64,000 nucleotides of DNA, taken from contig CACMWI010000001.1 in NCBI GenBank assembly GCA_902617375.1, forward strand, positions 128,090 to 192,089, in the 5' to 3' direction. Below the pieces are notes generated by a model. It worked only from the letters and a program-made list of their open reading frames with translations. It searched no databases and was not told the origin of the DNA. Below, one piece after another: positions 1 through 8,993 of this stretch (positions are counted from its first letter, which is position 1; each line of letters opens with the position of its first letter). The position numbers and the translations under genes are program-made. Source of the stretch: an uncultured Alphaproteobacteria bacterium (GTDB lineage Bacteria > Pseudomonadota > Alphaproteobacteria > Methylaequorales > Methylaequoraceae).

Positions 1-1032
1 TCTGAATATTTGTACATGACAAGGACAGTTCATTGGCTTGATTGCTAAAGTCTTATCTTCAGATTCAGACGTGAACATTTGTTCTCTAAATTTGTCCCAA
101 TGGCCTGAGTCTTTCCACAAAGAGCTTTCAACAAGCTGGGGGGTATTCACTTCTTTATATCCTGCTTTTTCAAGTTTATTTCTAATATAAACCATTATAT
201 TTTGGTAAATTGTCCAACCTTTAGGATGCCAAAAAACTGATCCAGCTGCTTGCTCTTGAAAATGAAATAAACCTAGCTCTTTTCCAAGTTTTCTGTGGTC
301 TCTTTTTTCAGCTTCTTCTATTTGATTTAAATAATTTGCGAGTTCTTTTTCATTTGTCCATGCTGTACCATAAATTCTTTGAAGCATTTCGTTATTCGAA
401 TCTCCTTTCCAGTAAGCACCAGAAAGTTTTGTCAGTTTAAACGGACCAATAAACTTTAAACTTGGAAGATGTGGTCCTCTACACAAATCAAAAAAATTTG
501 AATCTTTCTGTTCATAAATTTGGAAGTCTTTTTCTTGCTCTGACTCTTTAATAATTTTTACCTTGTAAATTTCTTGTTTCGAGTCAAAAAGCTCTATTAC
601 TTGATTTTTGTCTTTATAAGATTTTTCAATTTGACTGCCCTTTTTTATGATATTTTTCATTTCTTTTTCAATTGCAGGAAAATCGTCAATAGAAATTGGC
701 TTTTCAAATAAAACATCATAATAAAATCCATTTTCAATTGTTGGGCCAATTGCTAATTTAGCTTTCGGGTATATTGTTTTAATTGCTTTGGCAAGAACTT
801 GTGCGGTCAAAGTATGCCTCATAATCTCAAGACCTTCATCTGAATCTTTAGTAATTATATTTATTTCAGCATCCTCAGTTATTAGATCGCATAAATCTTT
901 TTGTTTTCCGTTAACAGAAATTGCCACTGCTTTCTTTAGTAAAGATTTGGAAATGCTCTCTGCTATAACAAATCCATTGACTTCTTTTTCAAAATTCTGG
1001 GTTCTTCCATCAGGAAATAAAATTCTTGGCAT
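1..1032 (-). CDS. thrS: Threonyl-tRNA synthetase, N-terminal part (cut by window edge)
   Basis: Charges tRNA-Thr with threonine in the cytoplasm. The reading frame runs from an ATG at 1032 off the window edge, giving 344 codons of a family usually near 640. A TGS domain fills about residues 1-62. An editing domain follows with RHT at 72-74 and a DLCRGPH motif. The catalytic core begins after that, and the visible part ends in MNCPCH, which carries the first zinc-ligand Cys. The usual second editing histidine (H77 in E. coli) is replaced by Gln78, with one extra residue between. The gene is last in a minus-strand chain, 35 bases after the GT9 gene. The identification is certain; the loss of one editing residue is read directly, and its effect is inferred. 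Confidence 0.96.
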   Translation of the reverse strand, partial: MPRILFPDGRTQNFEKEVNGFVIAESISKSLLKKAVAISVNGKQKDLCDLITEDAEINIITKDSDEGLEIMRHTLTAQVLAKAIKTIYPKAKLAIGPTIENGFYYDVLFEKPISIDDFPAIEKEMKNIIKKGSQIEKSYKDKNQVIELFDSKQEIYKVKIIKESEQEKDFQIYEQKDSNFFDLCRGPHLPSLKFIGPFKLTKLSGAYWKGDSNNEMLQRIYGTAWTNEKELANYLNQIEEAEKRDHRKLGKELGLFHFQEQAAGSVFWHPKGWTIYQNIMVYIRNKLEKAGYKEVNTPQLVESSLWKDSGHWDKFREQMFTSESEDKTLAIKPMNCPCHVQIFR

Positions 1033-1067
1033 ATACTATTCTTATTTTGTTTAATGTTAATTTTTGA

Positions 1068-2006
1068 TCATAAACGTAAATTACTTTTTATATTAAAAAT
1101 AATTTTTTTATAAAATTTATCATCATCATTTAAATAAATAAAGGTTGAGACATTTTTTCCAACTGGTTTACAAAGTTGTGGATCGGAAAATTCTGTAAAC
1201 AATACCATGGTTTTTTTACCTCCCCTTGATATCAAGTGCATTGGGCCTGTGTCATTTCCAATAGATAATGATGATTTTAGAGATAATTTGCCGATATCAA
1301 AAAAATCAGTTTTATTGCAACAATTTATTACCTCTGGATAAATAGATTCAATAAAGTTACAGACTTTAAAATCGTCTGCAGACCCAACTATCAAAACTTT
1401 AAAACCAGACTTTAATAAAAAGTCTGTAATTTTCAAAAAGATTTCTTTTGGTATTCTTTTGTTTAATCTTTTTTTTGAGCCACCAGGAACAATAATTACG
1501 AATTTAGTCTTTGGAACTGAAAATTTTGATTTGAATAACCATTCGGTATCAATTTTTGATTGATAGTACACTTTACTCATCTCAATTTGACTTTTTTGTC
1601 TTTCTAAAGTATGCATTTTATTTCTGTTCTCATCTAAATGAGGAATTTTTGCATATTTTCCAATACCATTTGTGATAGCATCTGTTTTATAAAAAATCTT
1701 CAAATATGATGATGATCTTTTTGAAGTTTGAAGGTCATATACAAAATCAAACGCATTAGGATCAATTACATTTTTTATTTTTAATAAATCTATGAAATAA
1801 AAAAAACTTCTTTTAATTGTGAAGATTTTTTCAAACCAATTCGAACTTTCAAGCAACTTGTTGTAAGGTTCTTCAGTTAAAAGAATCAATTTGCACTTAT
1901 TATGATGATTAAATATTGAATAGATTGCGTTTAGCGAAAGGATAACATCGCCAAGTCCACCAAACTTAATGATTAAAATTTTTTTTTGTAGAGAGCAAAT
2001 CTTCAT
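1068..2006 (-). CDS. Glycosyltransferase family 9 (heptosyltransferase-like)
   Basis: A 312-residue protein resembling ADP-heptose:LPS heptosyltransferases (GT9), which add sugars to the LPS core at the inner face of the inner membrane. The N-terminus has the family start ILIIKFGGLGDVILSLNAI, and the C-terminal donor-binding half has GNDTGPMHL near residues 252-260. No export signal is visible. The start overlaps the upstream GT4 gene by 41 bases, which indicates translational coupling. The two together suggest a small surface-polysaccharide or LPS-core operon. The exact sugar cannot be told from the sequence. Confidence 0.88.
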   Translation of the reverse strand: MKICSLQKKILIIKFGGLGDVILSLNAIYSIFNHHNKCKLILLTEEPYNKLLESSNWFEKIFTIKRSFFYFIDLLKIKNVIDPNAFDFVYDLQTSKRSSSYLKIFYKTDAITNGIGKYAKIPHLDENRNKMHTLERQKSQIEMSKVYYQSKIDTEWLFKSKFSVPKTKFVIIVPGGSKKRLNKRIPKEIFLKITDFLLKSGFKVLIVGSADDFKVCNFIESIYPEVINCCNKTDFFDIGKLSLKSSLSIGNDTGPMHLISRGGKKTMVLFTEFSDPQLCKPVGKNVSTFIYLNDDDKFYKKIIFNIKSNLRL

Positions 2007-3132
2007 AAACTGCTAAAGTTTTTTTTAACATATCATTCAAACTAAATTTTTCTTCAACTCTTCTTCTTGCAGAAAGTCCAATCGAATCTTTTTTTTCTTG
2101 CGAAAGATTAAGGACGTCCAAAATTTTCTCTGCAAGTTTTTCTGGGTTTGATGGTTCCACCAACCAACCAGTTATACTATTTTCAATAATTTCTCTGGAC
2201 CCTCCGTGATTTGATGAGATAATAGGTTTAGTCATTGAAGAAGCTTCAGCACTTATCCTTCCGAAGGCCTCTGGTTCTATAGAAGTAGATAATACTATAT
2301 CAGCAATTGAATAAACGGCAGGCATGTCACTTAAATTTCCACAAAAAATAATTTTGTTTTCTAAATCATTTTTTTTTATTTTTCTTTTCAGAATTTTTGA
2401 AAATTTCTGTTTGCCATCTTCACTTCCTACAAATAAAATTACAAAGTTTAACTCAGGTTCTCTAAGTTTTATAAGTTTAGCAGCATCTAAAGCAACTAAG
2501 TGACCTTTCCAAGAAGTAATTCTTGCTGGTAGTAAAATTACATGAACATTTTCTGATAAAGTAAGTTTTGATAATAAATTCTCTTTTCTTTGTTCAGTCA
2601 CAGCATTTAAGTCAAAATATTGTGTATCGATACCCCTATTGATTTGAATAAGTTTCGATTTTGTCGATGGAAAGTTGAACCTAACGTGATCATCTATAAA
2701 CTTAGAAATTGTTATTACTTTATCTCCTTCTGTCATGACACTATTATATTTTTTTTTTGGATAAAAATTAGTTCCGGAATATGTTCCATGATATGTTGTA
2801 ACTAGAGGAATTCTAAGTTGCTTAACAATTTTATTAAAACAAAATGCAGGCCAGCGGCTTCTGATATGAACAATATCAGGTTTAATCTCGTTTAAAATTT
2901 TTCTAATTTTTTTCTTTAATATGAAGTAACTAAATACCCCTTTTCTTTTAATATTAAGTTCATGGTGTTCTACTCCTCTATATTTATACTTTTCGGCCAT
3001 CTCACCTCCAGAAGAGAGCAAAGACGATTGAAACCCAACTTTTATTAATTCTTTTGCAATGTCAAGTGTTCCTCTTTCAACCCCCCCATTTATTTGGTCA
3101 AGAGAGGGGATTATTTGCAGTATTTTTGCCAT
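1966..3132 (-). CDS. Glycosyltransferase family 4
   Basis: A 388-residue GT-B fold retaining glycosyltransferase of the GT4/RfaB type. The acceptor-binding N-terminus reads MAKILQIIPSLDQINGGVER. The C-terminal nucleotide-sugar domain carries the EAFGRISAEA motif (the E-x7-E signature) followed by GGSREII. It probably builds LPS or another surface glycan from the cytoplasmic side. It overlaps the SDR gene upstream by 35 bases and the GT9 gene downstream by 41 bases, so the three are likely co-translated. The family is clear; donor and acceptor are not. Confidence 0.9.
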   Translation of the reverse strand: MAKILQIIPSLDQINGGVERGTLDIAKELIKVGFQSSLLSSGGEMAEKYKYRGVEHHELNIKRKGVFSYFILKKKIRKILNEIKPDIVHIRSRWPAFCFNKIVKQLRIPLVTTYHGTYSGTNFYPKKKYNSVMTEGDKVITISKFIDDHVRFNFPSTKSKLIQINRGIDTQYFDLNAVTEQRKENLLSKLTLSENVHVILLPARITSWKGHLVALDAAKLIKLREPELNFVILFVGSEDGKQKFSKILKRKIKKNDLENKIIFCGNLSDMPAVYSIADIVLSTSIEPEAFGRISAEASSMTKPIISSNHGGSREIIENSITGWLVEPSNPEKLAEKILDVLNLSQEKKDSIGLSARRRVEEKFSLNDMLKKTLAVYEDLLSTKKNFNH

Positions 3133-3991
3133 TTATGATATTTAAAATTTCTTTTAAACCTAATTTATAGTTTTCAAATTTAGGTGTCCAACCTAATATT
3201 TTTTTTATTTTCTTATTAGATACTCTTTTGTTGTCTCTATAAAAATCTCTTGTTATTTTATTAATTTTAGGAGAATCAATGTCTATGAAATTCAAGTTTT
3301 TTAATTTTAGTAATTTTGCAGCATATATTGTTACTTCCTCAGACGAACAAGGATTGTTATCTGAAACATTAAAAATTTCTCCTGGTGTTGGATTTTTCAT
3401 ACTTTTAATTATTGCAGAGGTAATATCTTCTACATAAATTCTAGAGAAAAATTGATTCGGTTTTTTTATCACAAGGTTTTTGCCGTTAATTAGTTTTTCA
3501 ATTACAGATCTACCAGGTCCATAGATTCCTGGTAATCTAAAAATATGGATTGGAATATAATTTTCTCTAAATAATTTAAAGTAAGAATCTTCTACGTTTT
3601 TTCTTATTATTCCTCTGACAGTTTTTGGGTTCACTTTCGTGTTTTCATCTACCCATTTGCCTAGATGGTCTCCATATACACTTGTTGAAGACAAATATCC
3701 TAGCCACTTTAATTTTTTAAAATATATTTTTTCTGTTTTTTTAAATAGATCAAATACTATGTCTCTTTCTTTAATAGGTGGAATAGAATTCAATAAATGA
3801 GTCACTCCAGAAAAAAGAGAATTATGGTTTTTAGAAAATTCTGAAAAAGTCATTCTTTTTATTTTTAATTTCTCATCAAAAGGTTGAGACGTTAGTTTTA
3901 AGTTATGTGTGCAAATAATTTCATCAAAGCCTTTCAAACGCTCTAGAATGAATTTTGAACAAAAACCTGCCCCAAAAAAAATTAATTTCAT
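3098..3991 (-). CDS. YeeZ-like SDR family NAD(P)-dependent oxidoreductase/epimerase
   Basis: A 297-residue extended short-chain dehydrogenase. It begins MKLIFFGAGFCSK, a GxGxxG-like Rossmann nucleotide site, and carries YLSSTSVYGDHLGKWVDE, close to the E. coli YeeZ signature, followed by RLPGIYGPGRS. I chose the ATG at 3991 because it places the Rossmann motif at the N-terminus and sits one base after the LysR stop. A longer frame starting at 4117 would lie inside the LysR gene. E. coli yeeZ also neighbours a LysR gene (yeeY), so the pairing may be conserved. The substrate is unknown. Confidence 0.85.
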   Translation of the reverse strand: MKLIFFGAGFCSKFILERLKGFDEIICTHNLKLTSQPFDEKLKIKRMTFSEFSKNHNSLFSGVTHLLNSIPPIKERDIVFDLFKKTEKIYFKKLKWLGYLSSTSVYGDHLGKWVDENTKVNPKTVRGIIRKNVEDSYFKLFRENYIPIHIFRLPGIYGPGRSVIEKLINGKNLVIKKPNQFFSRIYVEDITSAIIKSMKNPTPGEIFNVSDNNPCSSEEVTIYAAKLLKLKNLNFIDIDSPKINKITRDFYRDNKRVSNKKIKKILGWTPKFENYKLGLKEILNIINGKNTANNPLS

Positions 3992-3992
3992 T

Positions 3993-4886
3993 TTATATTT
4001 TTTGAATCTGATTCTTAATCCAATCGAAAGTTGGATGATTTGTAAGTTCTTTATGCCAAACCATTTTTGTCTTTCTTTTTTCAAGATCAATTGGGAGTTC
4101 ACTAATAATGAAATCATAATTGTTGGCCATTCTTTGAGCCGTTCTCGAAGGTAGAGTTAAAATCAAATCTGTCTTCTTAATTATTACAGGTGCAAGTGTT
4201 ATAAGATCTATTCTTACAGATATCTCTCTTTCAAAGTTTAGTTGACTCAATTCTCTGTCAATGGGGTGAGTGGGAGCTTCCATTGGAGCAACTCTGAGAT
4301 GCTTTGAAGAAAGATATTGATCAATAGATAATTTTTTCTCGTGTGCCAAAGGATGAGACTTCCTTAAAATGCAAACGTATTGTTCCGTAAATAGATCTGA
4401 ATAACCAAATCTACTACTTATTGTTTCAAAACGACCAACTGCAAAGTCAATTTCATTATTATCTAAAAGCTTTAGGGCCTCGTTTCCTTGTTCTGATCTA
4501 ACACACAAAGATGAAGACGGAGAGTTTTTTTCAATAAAATTTACCAAATTTGGAAGGATGATTGGAGCAACATCGTCAGACATGGAAATTCGAAAAAGCT
4601 TTTTTGTTGTCTTTGGGTTAAAGTTTATTGATGATAAGGAAATCTCTAGATTGTTCAATGCACTTTGTATTGGAAGAGAAAGGTCATTAGCTCTTGGAGT
4701 GGGTCTCATTCCTCTTGGCCCCCTAATGAAAAGATCGTCTTTAACAAGATATCTTAATCTATTTAATGCGTTACTCATAGCAGGCTGGGTTATTCCCATT
4801 TTTTTGCTAGCTTTGGTAACGTTTCTCTCTTCAAAAAGTGTTTTAAAAACTAAAAGTAAGTTAAGATCAAAATTTTTTATATTCAT
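3993..4886 (-). CDS. LysR-family transcriptional regulator
   Basis: A 297-residue LysR-type regulator. The winged helix-turn-helix fills residues 1-65, with TKASKKMGITQPAMSNALNRLR as its recognition region (residues 24-45), followed by a periplasmic-binding-protein-like effector domain. FIRGPRGMRPTPRA resembles the NodD/NahR branch. It faces uppP across a 91-base intergenic region and heads the SDR-GT4-GT9 chain, with the next start one base after its stop. It may regulate itself and that chain; the effector is unknown. Confidence 0.93.
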   Translation of the reverse strand: MNIKNFDLNLLLVFKTLFEERNVTKASKKMGITQPAMSNALNRLRYLVKDDLFIRGPRGMRPTPRANDLSLPIQSALNNLEISLSSINFNPKTTKKLFRISMSDDVAPIILPNLVNFIEKNSPSSSLCVRSEQGNEALKLLDNNEIDFAVGRFETISSRFGYSDLFTEQYVCILRKSHPLAHEKKLSIDQYLSSKHLRVAPMEAPTHPIDRELSQLNFEREISVRIDLITLAPVIIKKTDLILTLPSRTAQRMANNYDFIISELPIDLEKRKTKMVWHKELTNHPTFDWIKNQIQKI

Positions 4887-4977
4887 AATGTAAATTTTTA
4901 TCTGTTATCATATTTTTATAATAAATCATTTTAATTTTATATTATACTATTATTATTAATTTAAGAGGTGTAAAAGT

Positions 4978-5787
4978 TTGCTTGCTCTTGTCTTATTTTG
5001 TCTAATCCAGGGATTCACAGAATTTCTTCCAATCAGTTCTCAAGGACATTTGATAATTTTTAATTCAATTTATCCCATCGACAATTATGCAGGCATTACT
5101 ATTCACGAAGCTACAATAATTGCGCATTTTGGTTCACTTTTGGCTATTATAACTTTCTATCGTAGAGCTCTGCTAAGTCTCTTGTTTTCAATTAAAATGA
5201 TTGACAGACCAGATATTGATAAAAACTCTTTTATTTTAATCAATCTTATCATCTCAACGATTCCAATTATGGTGGCTGGGTATGTAATTTTTAAAATATT
5301 GGATTATAACTGGGATGGACTATTACTCATCATTTCAATATCGAGTATTTTCTTTGGAGTAATTTTGTTCCTAGCAGATAAATTTTGTTTGAGAATTAAA
5401 AATCAAAATTCACTTAATTTTTTGATGTCATTTCTTATTGGCGTTTTTCAGTGTCTAGCGCTTATACCAGGAGTAAGCAGATCTGGCGCAATTTTAACCA
5501 TAATGAGATTCTTTGGATTCCAAAGACAATTTGCGGTAGAATACTCAAATCTTTTGAGTATTCCTGTAATTATAGGAGCAATGATCTTTATGATTGTTAA
5601 TTCAACACTTGATAGCTCTTTTAGTTCATTGATAAATTTTCACACTTCAATAATTTTTATTCTAAGTTTTTTCTTTTCAATAATCTTTATATATTTTTTA
5701 GTGATGTGGGTAAAAAGATTCTCATTATTAATTTTTGTTGTATATAGGGTAAGTTTTGGCTTGTGGATCCTCCTAACCTTAATTTGA
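4978..5787 (+). CDS. uppP: Undecaprenyl-diphosphatase
   Basis: An integral inner-membrane phosphatase (BacA/UppP) that recycles undecaprenyl pyrophosphate for peptidoglycan and O-antigen synthesis. The 269-residue protein has several hydrophobic segments, the catalytic motif EFLPISSQGH near residues 14-23, and PGVSRSGA near residue 163. The start is TTG: AGAGGTG lies seven bases upstream and the family motif follows at once. Length is normal for the family (about 265-275). It converges on the NDUFA9-like gene, four bases after its stop. Confidence 0.95.
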   Translation: MLALVLFCLIQGFTEFLPISSQGHLIIFNSIYPIDNYAGITIHEATIIAHFGSLLAIITFYRRALLSLLFSIKMIDRPDIDKNSFILINLIISTIPIMVAGYVIFKILDYNWDGLLLIISISSIFFGVILFLADKFCLRIKNQNSLNFLMSFLIGVFQCLALIPGVSRSGAILTIMRFFGFQRQFAVEYSNLLSIPVIIGAMIFMIVNSTLDSSFSSLINFHTSIIFILSFFFSIIFIYFLVMWVKRFSLLIFVVYRVSFGLWILLTLI

Positions 5788-5791
5788 ATAT

Positions 5792-6745
5792 TTACAAATA
5801 TGTTTCTGCTATTGTCTTCAATGAAGAGGGGTTCTTAACAAATTGCTTTAAATTTTCGAATCCTTTTGACGATATATTGTCATACTCTAATAATCTTACT
5901 TGATCGCGTGTTAGTAAAGGTTTGGGCATTATTTCCGTAAATAAAGCCAAGATTCTCGCCAAAAAAAAAGGAACAGGTAAATAAAGTCTTTTTCTTTTTT
6001 TACAATTAAGAATTATATCAAAAATTTCATCAAAAGACTGAACTGTTGGACCTGAAAGGTCAAAAATCTTTTTCTTCAACAAGCAAGTATTAATCATAAA
6101 AGAAACAAGATCTCCAACATAAATAGGTTGGAATCTTACTTTTTTTGTAAAGTTCAATATGGGAATTAAACCTTTTTTTTTTATTTCAGGTGTACCAATT
6201 ATAGGCAAGAAAGGACTAAAATTAGACATGTTTAAAAAGAAATTTGTGAAACTGTCTCTCTTTCCAAATACAACACTTGGTCTAAGTATAACACAATTTG
6301 GAAATTTTTCCCTTACAACCTCCTCACCTAAAAGTTTTGAATTCGAATACAAAGATGTAATTGACTTTTCAATATTCAAAGCAGAAAGATGAATAAAATT
6401 CCTTACACCATTTCTTTTAGCAGCACTTGCTAATTCCCTAGGAATATTGACATGTACATCAGAAAAAGTTTTTTTCTTTTTTTCATAGAGAATCCCTATT
6501 AAGTTAAAAACTATATCAGCATTTTTGACTATAGAATCTAGTTGATTCTCAGAAAATTGATCTATTTTTTTTACACTTACTTGCCCAGGTTCACAGCCTA
6601 AAAAAAAATCAAGTTTTTTATTGTCACTTCTAGTTATAATATCAACTTGACATGAATTCTTGCATAAAAGATTTACCAAATGAGAGCCGATGAATCCCCT
6701 TCCGCCGAAGACAACTACTTTTTTTCCACTTATTTTAACATTCAT
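5792..6745 (-). CDS. NDUFA9-like NAD-dependent epimerase/dehydratase (complex I associated family)
   Basis: A 317-residue atypical SDR resembling the complex I subunit NDUFA9 family found throughout alphaproteobacteria. The Rossmann motif VVVFGGRGFIGSHLVNLL is at residues 10-27. NLIGILYE and ILRPSVVFGKRDSF follow, and LQPIYVGDLV-type residues appear as FQPIYVGDLVSF near 200. The usual Tyr-x3-Lys pair is visible as YSNSKLLGE. Bacterial members are often annotated as NADH-ubiquinone dehydrogenase-associated or nucleotide-sugar epimerase; the true substrate is not known. It diverges from the RNase D gene with 63 bases between the starts. Confidence 0.85.
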   Translation of the reverse strand: MNVKISGKKVVVFGGRGFIGSHLVNLLCKNSCQVDIITRSDNKKLDFFLGCEPGQVSVKKIDQFSENQLDSIVKNADIVFNLIGILYEKKKKTFSDVHVNIPRELASAAKRNGVRNFIHLSALNIEKSITSLYSNSKLLGEEVVREKFPNCVILRPSVVFGKRDSFTNFFLNMSNFSPFLPIIGTPEIKKKGLIPILNFTKKVRFQPIYVGDLVSFMINTCLLKKKIFDLSGPTVQSFDEIFDIILNCKKRKRLYLPVPFFLARILALFTEIMPKPLLTRDQVRLLEYDNISSKGFENLKQFVKNPSSLKTIAETYL

Positions 6746-6808
6746 ATTTTTTTTTACTATTTATCTTATAACTTTGGTATTAATATCATAATTAAAAAAT
6801 ATCAAAAA

Positions 6809-7456
6809 ATGAAAACTTTTAAATTTGGCGAATCAAAAATTTTCTTGCACCAGGACGACCTTCCAGCAAAAATCAAAACTCCAAAGATAGTTGCAATTGA
6901 TACCGAAACAACAGGTTTAAGTTTAATAAGAGACAGACTCTGCCTTATACAATTTGCCTTTTCCAAAGAAGAATGTCATTTGGTCCAATTTAGCAAAAAA
7001 AAATCCAAATTTAGTAATAAAAACTTAACAGTGCTTAAAATATTGAATGACCATAAAATTCAAAAAATATTTCACTACGCAAGGTTTGACGTTGCAATTT
7101 TAAGAAAAACCTTTGAAGCTAACATTGAAAATATATTCTGCACAAAATTAGCATCAAAACTTGTTAGAACCTATACAGACAAACATGGACTAAAAGAATT
7201 ATGTAAAGAACTTTTGGCTGTCGATTTAAATAAATCACAGCAATCATCAGACTGGTCCTCAGAAAAATTATCTGAAAATCAAATAAGATACGCCTCTTAT
7301 GATGTAATTCATTTATTTGAATTAAAAGAAAGACTTGAAAATATGCTGGAAAGAGAAAAAAGGCTAGACATTGCAAAATCATTATTTTCTTTCCTGCCAA
7401 CAAGAATAAAACTTGATCTATTAGATTTCACTGATACGGACATTTTTTCACACTGA
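6809..7456 (+). CDS. rnd: Ribonuclease D-like 3'-5' exonuclease (short form)
   Basis: A 215-residue DEDDy-family 3'-5' exoribonuclease that trims RNA 3' ends. The catalytic acidic motifs are visible: VAIDTETTG near residues 26-34, HYARFDVAIL near 89-98, and YASYDVIHLF near 161-170. It lacks the C-terminal HRDC domains of E. coli RNase D; this catalytic-domain-only length is common in alphaproteobacteria. The ATG at 6809 is preferred because the longer upstream frame overlaps the divergent gene. It leads the kdsD-lptC-lptA-lptB run, ending nine bases before kdsD. Confidence 0.9.
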   Translation: MKTFKFGESKIFLHQDDLPAKIKTPKIVAIDTETTGLSLIRDRLCLIQFAFSKEECHLVQFSKKKSKFSNKNLTVLKILNDHKIQKIFHYARFDVAILRKTFEANIENIFCTKLASKLVRTYTDKHGLKELCKELLAVDLNKSQQSSDWSSEKLSENQIRYASYDVIHLFELKERLENMLEREKRLDIAKSLFSFLPTRIKLDLLDFTDTDIFSH

Positions 7457-7465
7457 AGGAAAGTA

Positions 7466-8407
7466 ATGGAAATTATAACAGGAAGAAAAGTTATAGATAT
7501 TGAGATTGAAGCACTTAATTTGCTCAAAAATTACATTTCAAAGAATTTTGTAAAAGTTGTAAATTTACTTTTAAAAAATAAAGGAAAAATAATTGTCTCA
7601 GGTATTGGAAAAAGTGGTCATATTGCTTCAAAAATTGCATCTACACTCTCATCAGTAGGCTCACCTTCTTTTTATATACATCCCTCTGAAGCAAATCATG
7701 GAGATCTAGGTATGCTAGAAAAGAAAGATATAGTAATTTTAATTTCAAATTCAGGAGAAACCTCAGAATTAATTAATTTGATTTTATATTGTAAGAAATT
7801 AGGTATTCCAATAATATCAATAACAAGTGAGCCCAACAGTACTCTCTCAAGAGAGTCAAACCTAAATCTTTTAATACCCAAAAATATTGAGGCTTGTCCA
7901 CTTGAATTGGCACCAACTAGTTCTACAACATGTACCCTAGCCTTAGGCGATGCCCTTGCTGTAACATTATTGAAAAAAAAGAAATTTACAGAAAGTGATT
8001 TCAGGGAACTCCATCCAGGAGGAAAGTTGGGACAAATGTTATCTGAAGTTAAGGATGTAATGAAAATTAATCTTGATATACCATTAATTGTTGAATCAAA
8101 AAAAATGAGTTATGCCATCTTAGAAATGACTTCAAAAGGAGAAGGGTGTGTAGGGGTTGTGTCAAAAAAAAATGAATTGATCGGAATCATAACTGACGGA
8201 GATATTAGAAGAAATATGAATCCCAAGTTGCTTGATAAGAATGTTAAAGAAATAATGACAAGAAAACCTAAAACTTTATCTCCCAATACCCTTATTTCAA
8301 AGGCATTAAAAATTATGAACGAAGAATCAATTACAAATATTTTTATTACTAAGCAAAAAAAGCCTATTGGTATTATTCATATGCACGACATATTAAAAAA
8401 TAACTAA
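7466..8407 (+). CDS. kdsD: Arabinose-5-phosphate isomerase (KdsD/KpsF)
   Basis: Converts ribulose 5-phosphate to arabinose 5-phosphate, the first step towards the LPS sugar Kdo. The 313-residue protein has an N-terminal SIS sugar-isomerase domain (about 30-165) with GIGKSGHIASKIASTLSS and HPSEANHGDLGM, then LHPGGKLGQML, then two CBS domains (about 200-310). A GAAGGA Shine-Dalgarno sequence lies just upstream of the ATG. It sits directly before lptC, the classic position. Confidence 0.96.
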   Translation: MEIITGRKVIDIEIEALNLLKNYISKNFVKVVNLLLKNKGKIIVSGIGKSGHIASKIASTLSSVGSPSFYIHPSEANHGDLGMLEKKDIVILISNSGETSELINLILYCKKLGIPIISITSEPNSTLSRESNLNLLIPKNIEACPLELAPTSSTTCTLALGDALAVTLLKKKKFTESDFRELHPGGKLGQMLSEVKDVMKINLDIPLIVESKKMSYAILEMTSKGEGCVGVVSKKNELIGIITDGDIRRNMNPKLLDKNVKEIMTRKPKTLSPNTLISKALKIMNEESITNIFITKQKKPIGIIHMHDILKNN

Positions 8408-8411
8408 ATTA

Positions 8412-8993
8412 ATGAATTATTCCATTTTTATAAAAAGTCTTAAATATATTCTTCTCTTTTTATCAATCTCGATTTCAATTCTTGTAGTTTATAACAACAA
8501 TCCTGTTGAAAAAGAAAAAATCTATAATGATTTTTCATACGATGAAATTGATTTTAAGTCATTTAAGCAAGTTTTACACAAACCTATCTTCATGGGGATA
8601 GATAAAAAAAATCAACCCTTCAAAGTAATGGCTAATAAGGCAATAAGATTAAAGCAGGAGCCAAATATCTTTAATCTAGAAAAACCAACTGGAGAAATAA
8701 ATTCAGGAAAAGAGAAGTTTTACTTGAGTGGTGATAAAGGAATATTTAATAAAAACGTCGAACAACTAAAGGTAAAAGGCAATGTAAAATTTAACAACGA
8801 AGAAAACATGATTTTTAAAACGTCTGAAATGTATTTTGATTTTAAAAAAGAAGTTCTCTCAGGAAATAAAATAGTAAATGGAAAAAAAAATAATTCGGTT
8901 ATTGTTTCTGAGGGATTTAAAATTTTTAATAATGGAGAACAAATATTCTTTACGGGAAAAACAAAGTTAAAATTAATCCATGAAAAAAATTAG
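8412..8993 (+). CDS. lptC: LPS export protein LptC
   Basis: The bitopic inner-membrane member of the Lpt bridge that passes LPS from the LptBFG transporter to LptA. The 193-residue protein has one N-terminal membrane anchor (about residues 10-28) and a periplasmic OstA/LptC-like beta region in which the GDKGIFNKN and VKGNVKFNN repeats are visible. Family sequence similarity is weak, so the call leans on length, anchor, fold-type repeats and position between kdsD and lptA. It overlaps lptA by 14 bases. Confidence 0.85.
   Translation: MNYSIFIKSLKYILLFLSISISILVVYNNNPVEKEKIYNDFSYDEIDFKSFKQVLHKPIFMGIDKKNQPFKVMANKAIRLKQEPNIFNLEKPTGEINSGKEKFYLSGDKGIFNKNVEQLKVKGNVKFNNEENMIFKTSEMYFDFKKEVLSGNKIVNGKKNNSVIVSEGFKIFNNGEQIFFTGKTKLKLIHEKN

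Noticed and set aside
3992-4117. A 42-residue N-terminal extension of the YeeZ-like protein
   Set aside because: It would lie inside the LysR gene on the same strand in another frame. The Rossmann motif starts right after the ATG at 3991, and the next gene's stop is one base away.
4558-4893. A 111-residue plus-strand frame opposite the LysR gene
   Set aside because: It lies wholly antisense to a well-supported regulator and has no recognisable domain; open antisense frames are expected in AT-rich genes.
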